Positions 27,134 through 35,772 of a DNA stretch of 64,000 bases are shown here, in pieces; the stretch's first letter is position 1; each line of letters opens with the position of its first letter. Below the pieces are notes generated by a model. The model did no database searches and was not told the DNA's origin. It saw only the letters and a list, made by a program, of their open reading frames with translations. The stretch comes from CAXSBR01 sp964236495 (lineage in GTDB: Bacteria; Actinomycetota; Actinomycetes; Mycobacteriales; Jatrophihabitantaceae): NCBI GenBank assembly GCA_964236495.1, contig CAXSBR010000010.1, positions 1 to 64,000 on the forward strand, in the 5' to 3' direction. Position numbers and translations under genes: made by a program.

Positions 27134-28452
27134 GGCGGATCGGGCACAGCCTCACCGAATGGGACTGAGCCTGAAGTGCCGCGTCGCCGCGACGCCTGCC
27201 ACGCCGCCACGCACGCGAGAACGGTCAGCCACACCATCAACGCGTTGCGGCCCAGCAGCGCAGCGGTGACGTAGGGCCGGCTGGTGGCTGATGCACCGTC
27301 GATGCCGCTGTAGAAGATCGGGTAGATCAGCTGACTGACGCCGGCGGTTCCCAGCAGAATGGTGGCGACACGGCGTAGCTCGCGATCCAGCGGGGCCCGC
27401 ACCAGCATTACCGCAATCGGGCCGCCCAGCCAGAGGATGTACTGCGGGCTCAGCGTCTTGTTCGTCACGGTCATCAGCGCCACCGTGGCCACGCAGATCC
27501 AGCCCGTCAGCTGCGGATCGATCACATGCCCAGACGGCATGGCACGGAACGCCCGTACCCATAGTGCGACGCAGAAGGCGACGGCGGCGAGCTGCAGCAG
27601 GCTACTGACGGTGATAGCTGCTGCCGAGCCGGCGCCGTGAATCTCAAACGCCTTGAAGCGGCTCCTGAAGATCCGCCACTCGCCGTGCGGATGCAGCGCA
27701 TGGGCGACCATCAACGGCGTGGCCGGTACCGACTCGATCTGCAGCCCGCGCCGGCTCTGCCAGCGCAGCGGTGACACCAACCGGTGCACTCCGCCGACTG
27801 CGACACTGGCTGCGACCAGCACGGCTCCGGTCACCACAAACGCGCCGACAGTGGCGCGCCAGCGCCTCCGATCGACGACCATCGCCGGCAGCAGCAGTCC
27901 GGGCCACAACTTCAAAGCAGCGCCGACAGCGACGAACAGCCCGGTCTTGGCCGGTCGCGACAGCGCGCTCAACATGGCGATGCCGGTCAGCACGGCCGGG
28001 AGAAGGTCGAAACGGAAGTAGGACAGCGAGCCCATCACCGGCACGAAGGCGATCCAGAAGGCGACCGCGGGTGACCATTGCCGCTTCTGGCGCCCCGGAT
28101 ATGCATCCGCCGCGCGCATCAAAGTACGGAGGAACCAGGCGTCCACCGCCAGCATGCTGGCCGCGTACAGCACCAGCATGACGTTCGCGTTGCCCATGGC
28201 GAGCAGGTACTGCGGCAGCATCGTGAGCAGCACCGGCAGGGGGTATTCGCGCAACGTCTGGGAAACCGGCGTGCCGCCGAACATGGAGGACAAGCTGCGC
28301 CAGTAGTAAAGGACGTCGTGGCGGACGGCATACTCCCAGATCGCGAATACGACGAACGTCAGGGCCCGCGTCGCCACCCAGGCCATCGCCGGCGAGATGG
28401 CCGGCCGGGCGAAACCGGTTCGCCGTGAGGTCACGGCACCGGCGTCGAGCAT
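27088..28452 (-). CDS. GT87-like membrane mannosyltransferase (DUF2029)
   Basis: 454 aa, about 10-12 TM helices. DUF2029 markers are YFRFDLLPAVLTGIAML, AVGAALKLWPGLLLPA and NKTLSPQYILWLGGP. Polyprenol-phosphate sugar donor enzymes of this type act in mycobacterial LM/LAM and PIM branching. ATG 28452 is chosen; an in-frame upstream extension to 28614 would be encoded by three copies of the 36-bp repeat and is unlikely to be native. Convergent with the MptA/B-like gene. Confidence 0.82.
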   Translation of the reverse strand: MLDAGAVTSRRTGFARPAISPAMAWVATRALTFVVFAIWEYAVRHDVLYYWRSLSSMFGGTPVSQTLREYPLPVLLTMLPQYLLAMGNANVMLVLYAASMLAVDAWFLRTLMRAADAYPGRQKRQWSPAVAFWIAFVPVMGSLSYFRFDLLPAVLTGIAMLSALSRPAKTGLFVAVGAALKLWPGLLLPAMVVDRRRWRATVGAFVVTGAVLVAASVAVGGVHRLVSPLRWQSRRGLQIESVPATPLMVAHALHPHGEWRIFRSRFKAFEIHGAGSAAAITVSSLLQLAAVAFCVALWVRAFRAMPSGHVIDPQLTGWICVATVALMTVTNKTLSPQYILWLGGPIAVMLVRAPLDRELRRVATILLGTAGVSQLIYPIFYSGIDGASATSRPYVTAALLGRNALMVWLTVLACVAAWQASRRRGTSGSVPFGEAVPDPPQRTGSPARDIVVER

Positions 28453-28476
28453 GACCTGAAGCCTATCGGCCAGCGA

Positions 28477-28602
28477 GTGAGCATCGAGCGAAGCGAGGAG
28501 CGGAGCTCGTAGAAAGCCAGAGTGAGCATCGAGCGGAGCGAGGAGCGGAGCTCGTAGAAAGCCAGAGTGAGCATCGAGCGGAGCGAGGAGCGGAGCTCGT
28601 AG
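28477..28602 (+). repeat. Dispersed 36-bp repeat, three tandem copies (R2)
   Basis: Copies at 28477-28512, 28522-28557 and 28567-28602, separated by the 9-bp spacer AAAGCCAGA (period 45 bp). First copy has ...GCGAAGCGAG..., the others ...GCGGAGCGAG.... Located in the divergent promoter region between the GT87-like and amylosucrase genes. On the minus strand each copy is open as RAPLLAPLDAH. Confidence 0.9.
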
Positions 28603-28651
28603 ATAATCGGCCAACCCCAGCAGGCAGTTGCTCGTAGCGCAGGATGTAGCG

Positions 28652-30592
28652 ATGCGAGCCGCCCCCGCCGCTGCCCATGCCCGCGCCGAACCCCGTCTCG
28701 AGGGCCTGTCCAGCGAGCGGCGCGAGCTGTTCGAGCTTCGCCTGGACCGGTGGTGGAGCGATCTGCACGACGCGCTGGTTGCCGTCTACCCGGCCGCGTC
28801 AGCCGATGATCTTGCCTACCGACTCGTCGAACTCGCCGCGGCGAAGTATGCCCAGCGCGATCCGGCGCTGCACCGGCTGGACCAGCGCCGCCTGCTGGGC
28901 CCGGACTGGTTCCAGGCTCCAAGCATGCTCGGCTACGCCGCCTATGCCGACCGCTTCGCAGGCGACCTGGCCGGCGTGGCCGCCCACATCGACTACCTGC
29001 GCGATCTGGGCGTCACCTACCTGCACCTGATGCCGCTGCTGCAGCCGCGCAAGGGCGACAGCGACGGTGGCTACGCGGTTGCCGACTACCGGCGGGTGCG
29101 TAGCGATCTGGGCACGATGGACGATCTGCGCGCGCTCGCGGCGACACTGCGCGAGAACGGCATCAGCCTGGTGCTGGATCTGGTGCTCAACCACGTCGCG
29201 CGAGAACACGAATGGGCGCAGCGGGCGCGCGCCGGCGACGGCCGGTACCGCGACTACTTCCACTGGTTCGCCGACCGGACCCTGCCCGACGCCTACGAGC
29301 GCACGCTGCCCGAGGTGTTTCCCGACTTCGCACCCGGCAACTTCAGCTGGGACGAAGAGCTGGGCGCATGGGTGTGGACGACGTTCAACGAGTGGCAGTG
29401 GGACGTCAACTGGGCCAATCCCGACGTGTTCTACGAGTACGCCGACCTGGTGCTGTTCCTGGCCAACGTGGGCGTCGAGGTCGTCCGGCTTGACGCGATC
29501 GCCTTCGTGTGGAAGCGGCTGGGCACCGACGGCCAGAACCAGCCCGAGGTCCACGTCATCACCCAGGCGCTGCGGATGGTTGCGCGTATCGCCTGCCCGG
29601 CCCTGGCGTTCAAAGCCGAGGCGATCGTCGGGCCGGCCGACCTGGTGCAGTACCTGGGGCAGGGGCGTCATCACGGCAAGGTGAGCGATCTGGCTTATCA
29701 CAACAGCCTGATGGTGCAGATCTGGTCGATGCTGGCCGCCGGCGACGCCACTCTGGCCGCGACCGCGTTGCGCAGTCTGCCGCCCGCGCCCTCGACGACG
29801 GCGTGGATCACCTATCTGCGGTGTCACGACGACATCGGCTGGGCCATCGACGACGCCGACGCAGCCGCGGTGGGCCTGGACGGCTCGGCGCACCGCAGGT
29901 TTCTTTCCGACTACTACGCCGGGCTGTATCCCGGCTCGCCGGCGCGGGGACTGGTGTTCCAGGCCAATCCCGCTACCGGAGACCGGCGGATATCGGGCAC
30001 CGCGGCCAGCCTGGCCGGACTGGAAGCGGCGGGCGACGCGGCCGAGACGACGCCGGCGAAGCTGGCCCTGGCGCGGGTCCTGCTCGCCACGAGTCTGGTG
30101 CTGGGCTGGGGCGGTATTCCGGTGCTCTGGAGTGGCGACGAACTCGCCCTGCTCAACGACCCGGACTGGGCCCGCGAGCCGGGCCACGAAACCGACAACC
30201 GGTGGGTGCACCGGGCGCGGTTGCCGTGGCACGTTGCCCGGGCGGCGACCAGCGGGCGCATCGACACCGCGTCGGGCCTGCTGTACCAGGCGATCCGCTC
30301 CGCCGCCGGGGTGCGCGCGACGCTGCCGCATCTGCACGCCTCCGTCGCGGCCGAGGTACTGCACCTGTCCGATCCGGCTGTGCTGCCGGTGCTCCGCCGC
30401 CATCCGGTCGGGCCGCTCCTGGGTCTCTACAACGTCAGCGACCGGTGGCGTGGGTGGCCAGTGGAGCGCACCCACGCCCTGGGACTGAGCGCACCCGTGG
30501 ACGCACTCACCGGCTCTGCTCCCGATGTCGGCGACGACGGCAACGTCTGGCTCGCCCCGTATCAGGCTGCCTGGTTGATTCAGCGAACCTAG
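28652..30592 (+). CDS. Amylosucrase (GH13 subfamily 4-like)
   Basis: 646-aa alpha-glucan enzyme. Has the GH13 conserved regions: LDLVLNHVA, VVRLDAIAFVWKRLG (nucleophile Asp), FKAEAIVGP (acid/base Glu) and YLRCHDDIGW (third catalytic Asp). The long helical N-domain (LSSERRELFELRLDRWWSDL), DFAPGNFSWDEE and YFHWFADR are amylosucrase features, so it probably builds alpha-1,4-glucan from sucrose or rearranges sucrose to trehalulose/turanose. No secretion signal, hence cytosolic. ATG 28652 starts after a weak AGGA. Confidence 0.88.
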   Translation: MRAAPAAAHARAEPRLEGLSSERRELFELRLDRWWSDLHDALVAVYPAASADDLAYRLVELAAAKYAQRDPALHRLDQRRLLGPDWFQAPSMLGYAAYADRFAGDLAGVAAHIDYLRDLGVTYLHLMPLLQPRKGDSDGGYAVADYRRVRSDLGTMDDLRALAATLRENGISLVLDLVLNHVAREHEWAQRARAGDGRYRDYFHWFADRTLPDAYERTLPEVFPDFAPGNFSWDEELGAWVWTTFNEWQWDVNWANPDVFYEYADLVLFLANVGVEVVRLDAIAFVWKRLGTDGQNQPEVHVITQALRMVARIACPALAFKAEAIVGPADLVQYLGQGRHHGKVSDLAYHNSLMVQIWSMLAAGDATLAATALRSLPPAPSTTAWITYLRCHDDIGWAIDDADAAAVGLDGSAHRRFLSDYYAGLYPGSPARGLVFQANPATGDRRISGTAASLAGLEAAGDAAETTPAKLALARVLLATSLVLGWGGIPVLWSGDELALLNDPDWAREPGHETDNRWVHRARLPWHVARAATSGRIDTASGLLYQAIRSAAGVRATLPHLHASVAAEVLHLSDPAVLPVLRRHPVGPLLGLYNVSDRWRGWPVERTHALGLSAPVDALTGSAPDVGDDGNVWLAPYQAAWLIQRT

Positions 30593-30680
30593 CCGCCGGC
30601 TGCCGAGCGGCTCGTCCGGAACTGTCAGAGGCAGCGCATACCGTCACCGCACGCGATAGATGACGCTCCGGGAGTTGCTC

Positions 30681-31232
30681 ATGACCACGCTTACCGATCG
30701 ACCCAACACCGCACTGCTTGTCGTCGACGTCCAGAACGGCGTGCTGGCCGGCACCCACAACCGTGATGTCGTGGTAGCCAACATCGCCTCGCTGGTCGAT
30801 CAGGCCAGGGCGGCCGACGTCCCCGTCGTGTGGGTCCAGCATTCCTCGGGCCAGCTGCCCCAGGGCAGCGAGGGCTGGCACTATGCCGACGAGCTCACGC
30901 CGCAGACCGCCGAGCCGGTGGTCCACAAGCGCTACGGCGACGCCTTCGAGGAGACCGATCTCGAGGCGGTGCTGGCCAAGGGGGGCATCGGCCGGCTGAT
31001 CGTCGCCGGCGCGCAGACCGACGAGTGCATCCGTTCCACCCTGCACGGCGCTATCGTGCGCGGCTACGACGCGACGCTCGTCGGCGACGCCCACACCACT
31101 GAGGACCTCAGCGAGTGGGGCGCCCCACCGCCGGACGCGGTGATCGCCCATACGAACCTGTATTGGGCCAACCACACCGCGCCCGGACGGCAAGCGGGCA
31201 CCGTCACGACGGACTCCGTCGACTTCGCCTAG
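30681..31232 (+). CDS. Isochorismatase-family cysteine hydrolase
   Basis: 183 aa. The catalytic triad is visible as D16 in LLVVDVQNG, K83 in VHKRYGDAF and C116 in AQTDECIRST. ATG 30681 lies 8 bp after GGGAG, better placed than ATG 30660. Members hydrolyse amides (nicotinamidase-like) or vinyl ethers; the presence of the nucleophilic Cys favours an amidohydrolase. No pathway partners nearby. A hairpin AGCCGC...GCGGCT at 30591-30612 may end the preceding gene. Confidence 0.88.
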   Translation: MTTLTDRPNTALLVVDVQNGVLAGTHNRDVVVANIASLVDQARAADVPVVWVQHSSGQLPQGSEGWHYADELTPQTAEPVVHKRYGDAFEETDLEAVLAKGGIGRLIVAGAQTDECIRSTLHGAIVRGYDATLVGDAHTTEDLSEWGAPPPDAVIAHTNLYWANHTAPGRQAGTVTTDSVDFA

Positions 31233-31311
31233 CGCTGGTAGTTGGGCCGATCTGCCCCCGTCGGTGATATCCGTGCTGCCAGATCAGGTAGCCGATGCGT
31301 GCTATCGAAGC

Positions 31312-31965
31312 TCAGGCGGCGTGGGCGACCGAGGCCAGCCGGGTGCCGTGCTGGGTTGCGCTGGCGTGCGCCTCGGTCAGCGCCAGTGCGGCCGCATCCT
31401 TCAGATGTGCCATCGCGGGGTTGACATCGGCCAGCGTCAGATCGGCGATCACGGTGTCGACGGTCATGCCGAAGTTGTCGCCGAAGATCCGCTCGAGGTA
31501 GGCGGTGGCGTGGTCCCAGCCGTGGCGGGGAGTGCCCGCACGGTAACCGCCGCCCTGGGCCACGACAACCAACGCCGACTTACCGGCCAGCGCCGTCGTA
31601 CCGGGGCCGAGCCGGGGGTCGGTGATGAGCAGGTCGATCCATGTCTTGGTGTACTGGCTGGTCCCGAAGTTGTACAGCGGCGATGCCAGCACGAGCACGT
31701 CGGCGTTGATGAGCTCGTCGGCGAGGGTGGCGGCCAGTTCCTTCGCGGTGCGTTGCTCGGGGCTCCAGTTCTCCGTCGGAACGTAGGTAGCGCCCACGCT
31801 CAGCGCCCAGGCGTCTACGGGCAGCGGGTGGGCGGACAGGTCGCGGCGGACGACGACACCGTCGCTGTGGTCGGCCAGCCAGGCGTTGGTGGCGCTGTCG
31901 GCAACTGCGCGTCCGACCGAACCTTCGGTACGGAAGCTCGCGTCGACGCGGAGCAGTGTGGTCAT
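31312..31965 (-). CDS. FMN-dependent NADH-azoreductase/quinone reductase (flavodoxin-fold)
   Basis: 217 aa. Flavodoxin-like fold of the AzoR group with LLRVDASFRTEGSVGRAVAD for the FMN phosphate, VLASPLYNFGTSQYTKTWID and the VVAQGGGYRAGTPRHGWDH loop. Start ATG 31965 has AAGGA upstream. Divergent from a MarR gene with two operators in between, suggesting electrophile or quinone induction. Confidence 0.88.
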   Translation of the reverse strand: MTTLLRVDASFRTEGSVGRAVADSATNAWLADHSDGVVVRRDLSAHPLPVDAWALSVGATYVPTENWSPEQRTAKELAATLADELINADVLVLASPLYNFGTSQYTKTWIDLLITDPRLGPGTTALAGKSALVVVAQGGGYRAGTPRHGWDHATAYLERIFGDNFGMTVDTVIADLTLADVNPAMAHLKDAAALALTEAHASATQHGTRLASVAHAA

Positions 31966-32023
31966 GTTGTGTCCTTCGCTGGTGTGAGACGGCGATACAC
32001 CCGAGGAGCGTTCACCGTCGAAC

Positions 32024-32039
32024 GGTTGAGGTTTCAACC
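32024..32039. promoter_or_regulatory. MarR operator A (azoR-proximal)
   Basis: Perfect inverted repeat GGTTGA-GGTT-TCAACC between divergent azoR and marR genes. Its centre lies 31 bp from that of operator B, three helical turns. Confidence 0.6.
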
Positions 32040-32055
32040 CGACGGTACAGGGTCA

Positions 32056-32069
32056 TTTGAACGGTCAAA
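32056..32069. promoter_or_regulatory. MarR operator B (marR-proximal)
   Basis: Inverted repeat TTTGA-ACGG-TCAAA, upstream of the marR -10 box. Shares the core TTGA-N4-TCAA with operator A. Confidence 0.6.
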
Positions 32070-32074
32070 CAACC

Positions 32075-32080
32075 TAGACT
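32075..32080 (+). promoter_or_regulatory. -10 box for leaderless marR
   Basis: TAGACT, then 6 nt, then ATG 32087. Confidence 0.55.
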
Positions 32081-32086
32081 GCAGCC

Positions 32087-32746
32087 ATGGTCACCGCAGC
32101 AGAGGCAGGCGCCCTGGAACCAGCCGAAGCCGACGGCTCGGCGGAGCGCGATGTTCGCTGGCTCAGCTCCTCCGAGCAGGCCAGCTGGCTCGCGCTGGGC
32201 GCCCTGGTGACTCGCTTGCCCGCAGCGCTGGACGCGGATTTACACGCCACCGCTGGGCTGTCGCTGTTCGACTACATGGTGTTGGCGCACCTGTCCGAAG
32301 CGCCAGGTCGCACTTTGCGGATGAGCGCGCTGGGATCGAGGGTGAATGCGTCACCGTCGCGTCTGTCTCACTGCGTTGCCCGCCTCGAGCGGCGCGGCTG
32401 GGTCTCCCGCTCGCCGTTGCCTGAGGACGGGCGGCAGATCGTCGCGCATCTGAGCGCCACGGGCCACCGCAAGGTGGTCGACAGCGCTGCCAAGCATGTC
32501 GACTTCGTGCGACGGGTGGTGATCGACGTCCTCGCTGCAGATCAGCTGGAGCAGTTGCATACGGTCGCTCGCTCGATCGTGGACAGCATCGACGATCAAC
32601 TCGCAGGATGCGGCAACTCCGTCGAAACGCTCGAGTCTCCGCCGACCCCGTGCCCGCCGACATCGCATCCGGCCACATCGCATCCGGCCGACCCGCTCCA
32701 GCGCGGACAGCGCGCTCAAGACGTAGCCGACAGCGCCCGGACGTAA
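32087..32746 (+). CDS. MarR-family regulator controlling the azoreductase gene
   Basis: 219 aa. HTH and wing are LRMSALGSRVNASPSRLSHC followed by VARLERRGWVSRSPLPEDGR and QIVAHLSATG. N-terminal 25 residues are acidic. The last 35 residues are Pro/His/Thr-rich with HPATSHPA repeats. Divergent from azoR with paired operators. The 3' end overlaps the convergent ATPase gene by 31 bp. Confidence 0.87.
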   Translation: MVTAAEAGALEPAEADGSAERDVRWLSSSEQASWLALGALVTRLPAALDADLHATAGLSLFDYMVLAHLSEAPGRTLRMSALGSRVNASPSRLSHCVARLERRGWVSRSPLPEDGRQIVAHLSATGHRKVVDSAAKHVDFVRRVVIDVLAADQLEQLHTVARSIVDSIDDQLAGCGNSVETLESPPTPCPPTSHPATSHPADPLQRGQRAQDVADSART

Positions 32747-33921
32747 TCAGCGAAACCGGGAATCGGAAAGGACAGCTCACCGCGCGCCGCCACGTCGATC
32801 AGGCCTTTGTCGAGCAGTCGAGCGCGGGGCACCGACACGTCGCGACTGCTGAGCGACAGCGCGGCGGCAATGTCGGCGCGCCGCACCGGGCCGTTGCCCA
32901 GCGCTGCCATCGCGTGCAGGAATCGTCGCTCGGCCGGGGTCGTCTTCTCCCAGCGCGCGCGAAACAGCGAGTCCAGGTCGTCGCGCATCGCGAGTCGCCC
33001 GCGGTCCAGCTCGCCGACGCCGAGCACGGAGCCCGGTGGCGGGTATCCGGCCGCCGCCCACGTCGCGTCGCCGATGAGTTGGACGGTGTAGGGATATCCG
33101 GCTGCGATAGACACCGCACCGTCCAGAGCGCTGCGTTCCCATTCCACGCCCAGCGCGCGGGCCGGACCGCCGAGGGCCACCATCGCCGCCTCGTCGCTGA
33201 GCCGCTCCAGCGGTCGATAGGCGAACCGTTCGCTGAAAGTGATCACCGAGGAAATGACCTCGGGCGTGTTGGGCAGGCCGGCGGCGAAGACGGCGGCCGG
33301 GATGTCGGCGCCCTCGCACTGCAAATGCTGCCAGGCATACCCGAGGGTGCGTAGCCCACCAGCATCGGCGGACTGGATCTCGTCGATGAACAGCACCAGG
33401 CCACCGTGGTTCTCCGACCGGGCGCTGGTGACCGTCTCGCGCAGGACGTCTTCGAACTCGCGCACACCGCGCGCGCCGGCGTCGTCACCGCGGGTCCAGG
33501 CCAACAGCGGGTGAGCATCGAGCGGAGCGAGGAGCGGAGCCCGTGAAGAGCACGTCGCGACCCCCGGCACGCCGACCGAGACGGTGAGGTGTTCGAGCAA
33601 CGCCAGCAGGCGGTGACGCGCCTCGGACTGCCAGCCGTGGACGCGGCGACCGATCTCCTGGGCGATAGCAGGCACCAGCGGCAGCTCGTCGCCGGCGGTC
33701 ACCCAGATCGTGAGCGCTCCGCGTGCCTCCGCTCGCCGCTGGGCCTCGCGCAGGAGCGAGGTCTTACCGATGCCGCGTGGTGCAACGTCGACCCGGATAC
33801 GGCCCACGAGTCGTTGCAGGTCGATCAAGTAGGACAGGCGCTCATCCATCTGCCCCAGCTGCACCGCGCGGCCGGGAACGCCGCGCGCTACCTCGCCGGG
33901 GGTGTAGGGACTCGGCTGCAT
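32716..33921 (-). CDS. AAA-family ATP-binding protein with C-terminal winged helix, carrying an in-frame repeat insertion
   Basis: 401 aa, Orc1/Cdc6-like STAND-type ATPase. P-loop APRGIGKTSLL at 47-57 (DVAPRGIGKT), Walker B LVLFIDEIQ at 175-183, sensor region FAAGLPNTP, and a C-terminal winged helix GNGPVRRADIAAALSLSSRD. Residues 126-137 (SRAPLLAPLDAH) are coded by one copy of the dispersed 36-bp repeat, between the P-loop and Walker B, apparently a loop insertion tolerated in frame. Upstream DNA is unusually AT-rich. Similar actinobacterial genes lack known function. Confidence 0.8.
   Translation of the reverse strand: MQPSPYTPGEVARGVPGRAVQLGQMDERLSYLIDLQRLVGRIRVDVAPRGIGKTSLLREAQRRAEARGALTIWVTAGDELPLVPAIAQEIGRRVHGWQSEARHRLLALLEHLTVSVGVPGVATCSSRAPLLAPLDAHPLLAWTRGDDAGARGVREFEDVLRETVTSARSENHGGLVLFIDEIQSADAGGLRTLGYAWQHLQCEGADIPAAVFAAGLPNTPEVISSVITFSERFAYRPLERLSDEAAMVALGGPARALGVEWERSALDGAVSIAAGYPYTVQLIGDATWAAAGYPPPGSVLGVGELDRGRLAMRDDLDSLFRARWEKTTPAERRFLHAMAALGNGPVRRADIAAALSLSSRDVSVPRARLLDKGLIDVAARGELSFPIPGFADYVRALSATS
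33511..33546 (+). repeat. Dispersed 36-bp repeat, copy R3 (inside the ATPase gene)
   Basis: Same unit as at 28522, ending CCCGTGA instead of CCCGTAG. Read on the minus strand it adds RAPLLAPLDAH to the ATPase without shifting the frame. Confidence 0.9.
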
Positions 33922-33992
33922 CGATCGGCTCCATATGCTTTGTTATCTTTTGCAAGACTGTATAAAGCAGTATACGAAGCAGGAGGAGACAA
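33922..33992 (-). promoter_or_regulatory. AT-rich promoter region of the ATPase gene with an inverted repeat
   Basis: Contains a perfect inverted repeat GTATA-AAGCAG-TATAC (33960-33975) and A/T-rich DNA far below the window's GC level. On the minus strand TTGCAA and GATAAC/CATATG are candidate promoter elements. It separates pmt from the ATPase gene and could also help end pmt transcription. Confidence 0.4.
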
Positions 33993-35666
33993 TCAGATCC
34001 AGCTGGTGAACCACATGCGCTGCTGCCAAGCGGCCATCGTCAGGTTCATATCGGTGTAGACGGGAAACATGAACACGAAGTCGGCCACGATCGCGCCCAC
34101 GAGTAACGCCCCGCCCGCCACTCGCCAGTCCACTCGCCGACCGAAACGACCGAAACGGGTGAGCACTGAAGCGACCAAAGCGCCCTTCCAGCGAGCGGAT
34201 CCGGGAAACTTTTCCTTCACCGGCAAGGCAGTTGGGCGCGCCGAGCCGACCAGCGCGCCGATGGCCAGTGCCAGCCCGAGGGCGAGGAACGGCATCAGCG
34301 GCGTCATGTAAAACAGGAACGCGGTGCGCTCAGGATGGTCGAGCCACACGGCCCAGCCGGCGACGAAGGCCACCAGCACCGTGCCCGCGCGCCAGTCCCG
34401 GGTGGTCGCCCAGTGCCACCCGAGCCACAGCAGCATCGGCAAGAACGCGTACCACATCACCGGTGTGCCGATCAGCAGAATCGAGTCGACGCACTTGGCC
34501 GCGCCGCAGGTGCTGTGCCCATCGCTCTTGTCGGGAGTCTGGTTGTAGGTGTAGAGCACCGGCCGTCCCAGGATCAGCCAGCCCCAGGCCGTGGACTTGT
34601 AAGGGTGGTAACTGGTCAGCTTGACGTGGAAGTCGTAGGCGTTGGTGTGAATATCGATCAGGTCGCGCACCCATCCGGGCACGTGCTTGGCCAGGCCGGT
34701 GGCTGGATGGCTCTGCGACCAGTGCCGGTTGTAGGAGTTCTCGCCGACGAACCAGCCGACCCAGGTCAGCGTGTACGTCACGATCGCGCCGACGCCCATG
34801 GTGAACGCGCCGGGCAGCCAGCAGCGCCGCCACGCGCTGCGCCACGGCCGTCGCACCCCTGCCGAGCGCAGCGCGCCCACGTCCCAGACCAGCGACATCA
34901 ACGCAAACAGGGCGAGGAAAGACGCCGCGCTCCACTTCACGCCGCAGGCCAGCGCGAGCAGCACTGCGCCCAACAGCCGCCAGGGCCGCGGGCCCAGCGC
35001 CGCAACACCGTGGGCAAGATTGCCGCCATCGGTGACGAAGTCGGCCAGCCGAGATCGGAATTGATCGCGGTCCAATACCAACGCCGCGAAGCCGGCCAGC
35101 ACGAACAGCTGCAGGAAGATGTCGAGCAGCGCGACCCGCGACTGCACCATCGACACGCCGTCCATCGCCAGTAGCAGCCCGGCCAGCGCGCCGAAGATGT
35201 TCGAACGCAACATCCGCCGCGCTACCCGCACCAGGATGAACACGCTCACCGTGCCCGCGATCGCCGGTGCCGCGCGCCAGCCCACCTCGTTGTTGCCGAA
35301 GACCGCCGACGTCACTGCAATGGCCCATTTGCCCACCGAGGGATGAACGATGAACAGGTAGCCGGGATTGTGCTCGTAGCCGTAGCGCAGCATCTCCTGC
35401 GCCTCGGTGGCGTAGTAGACCTCGTCGAACTGCTTGCCCTGCGTGTATCCGAGTCGCCAGAACCGGGTGAAGGCAGCCAGTGCGGTCACCATCACCGTGA
35501 GGTACCAGCCGACCAGCGGATCGGTGCCCGTCCAGCGTCGTAGTGGCGCGGGAATCGAATGCTGATCGGTCTGGTCGGCAAGAGCAGCGACGGGCTGCGG
35601 GCCCGGTGCCACCACTGACAGCTCCGGGTCGGCGTCGCCCACCGGCGCCGGCGCGGTCATCGTCAC
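33993..35666 (-). CDS. pmt: Polyprenol-phosphate-mannose-protein mannosyltransferase (GT39, Pmt)
   Basis: 557-aa GT-C membrane enzyme that O-mannosylates secreted proteins. Begins catalytically with TRFWRLGYTQGKQFDEVYYA (essential Asp-Glu of the first loop), then VHPSVGKWAIA and, in the central loop, the MIR-less actinobacterial GT39 sequence VKLTSYHPYKSTAWGW. About 11 TM helices. GTG 35666 is preferred since TACCAT on the minus strand ends 7 nt before it (leaderless); ATG 35660 is the alternative. Divergent from rsmI, as in mycobacteria. Confidence 0.92.
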   Translation of the reverse strand: MTMTAPAPVGDADPELSVVAPGPQPVAALADQTDQHSIPAPLRRWTGTDPLVGWYLTVMVTALAAFTRFWRLGYTQGKQFDEVYYATEAQEMLRYGYEHNPGYLFIVHPSVGKWAIAVTSAVFGNNEVGWRAAPAIAGTVSVFILVRVARRMLRSNIFGALAGLLLAMDGVSMVQSRVALLDIFLQLFVLAGFAALVLDRDQFRSRLADFVTDGGNLAHGVAALGPRPWRLLGAVLLALACGVKWSAASFLALFALMSLVWDVGALRSAGVRRPWRSAWRRCWLPGAFTMGVGAIVTYTLTWVGWFVGENSYNRHWSQSHPATGLAKHVPGWVRDLIDIHTNAYDFHVKLTSYHPYKSTAWGWLILGRPVLYTYNQTPDKSDGHSTCGAAKCVDSILLIGTPVMWYAFLPMLLWLGWHWATTRDWRAGTVLVAFVAGWAVWLDHPERTAFLFYMTPLMPFLALGLALAIGALVGSARPTALPVKEKFPGSARWKGALVASVLTRFGRFGRRVDWRVAGGALLVGAIVADFVFMFPVYTDMNLTMAAWQQRMWFTSWI

Positions 35667-35673
35667 GGCACCG

Positions 35674-35679
35674 ATGGTA
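35674..35679 (-). promoter_or_regulatory. -10 box for leaderless pmt
   Basis: TACCAT on the minus strand, 7 nt before GTG 35666. Confidence 0.55.
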
Positions 35680-35758
35680 GGGCTCGTCGCAGCGGCGAGC
35701 AGATGTCGCCACAGCTCGCACGCCGTAGCCGACAGCTCGCACCGCGCCGGAGAACGGC

Positions 35759-35764
35759 TACTGT
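35759..35764 (+). promoter_or_regulatory. -10 box for leaderless rsmI
   Basis: TACTGT, 8 nt before GTG 35773. Confidence 0.5.
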
Positions 35765-35772
35765 CTGCCTGC

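Noticed and set aside
28453..28614. N-terminal extension of the GT87-like protein made of RAPLLAPLDAHSGF repeats
   Set aside because: It is encoded wholly by the intergenic repeat array, and the membrane protein begins well at ATG 28452.
28799..30475. Long minus-strand open frame opposite amylosucrase
   Set aside because: Shadow of a well-supported gene; composition reflects codon bias of the other strand.
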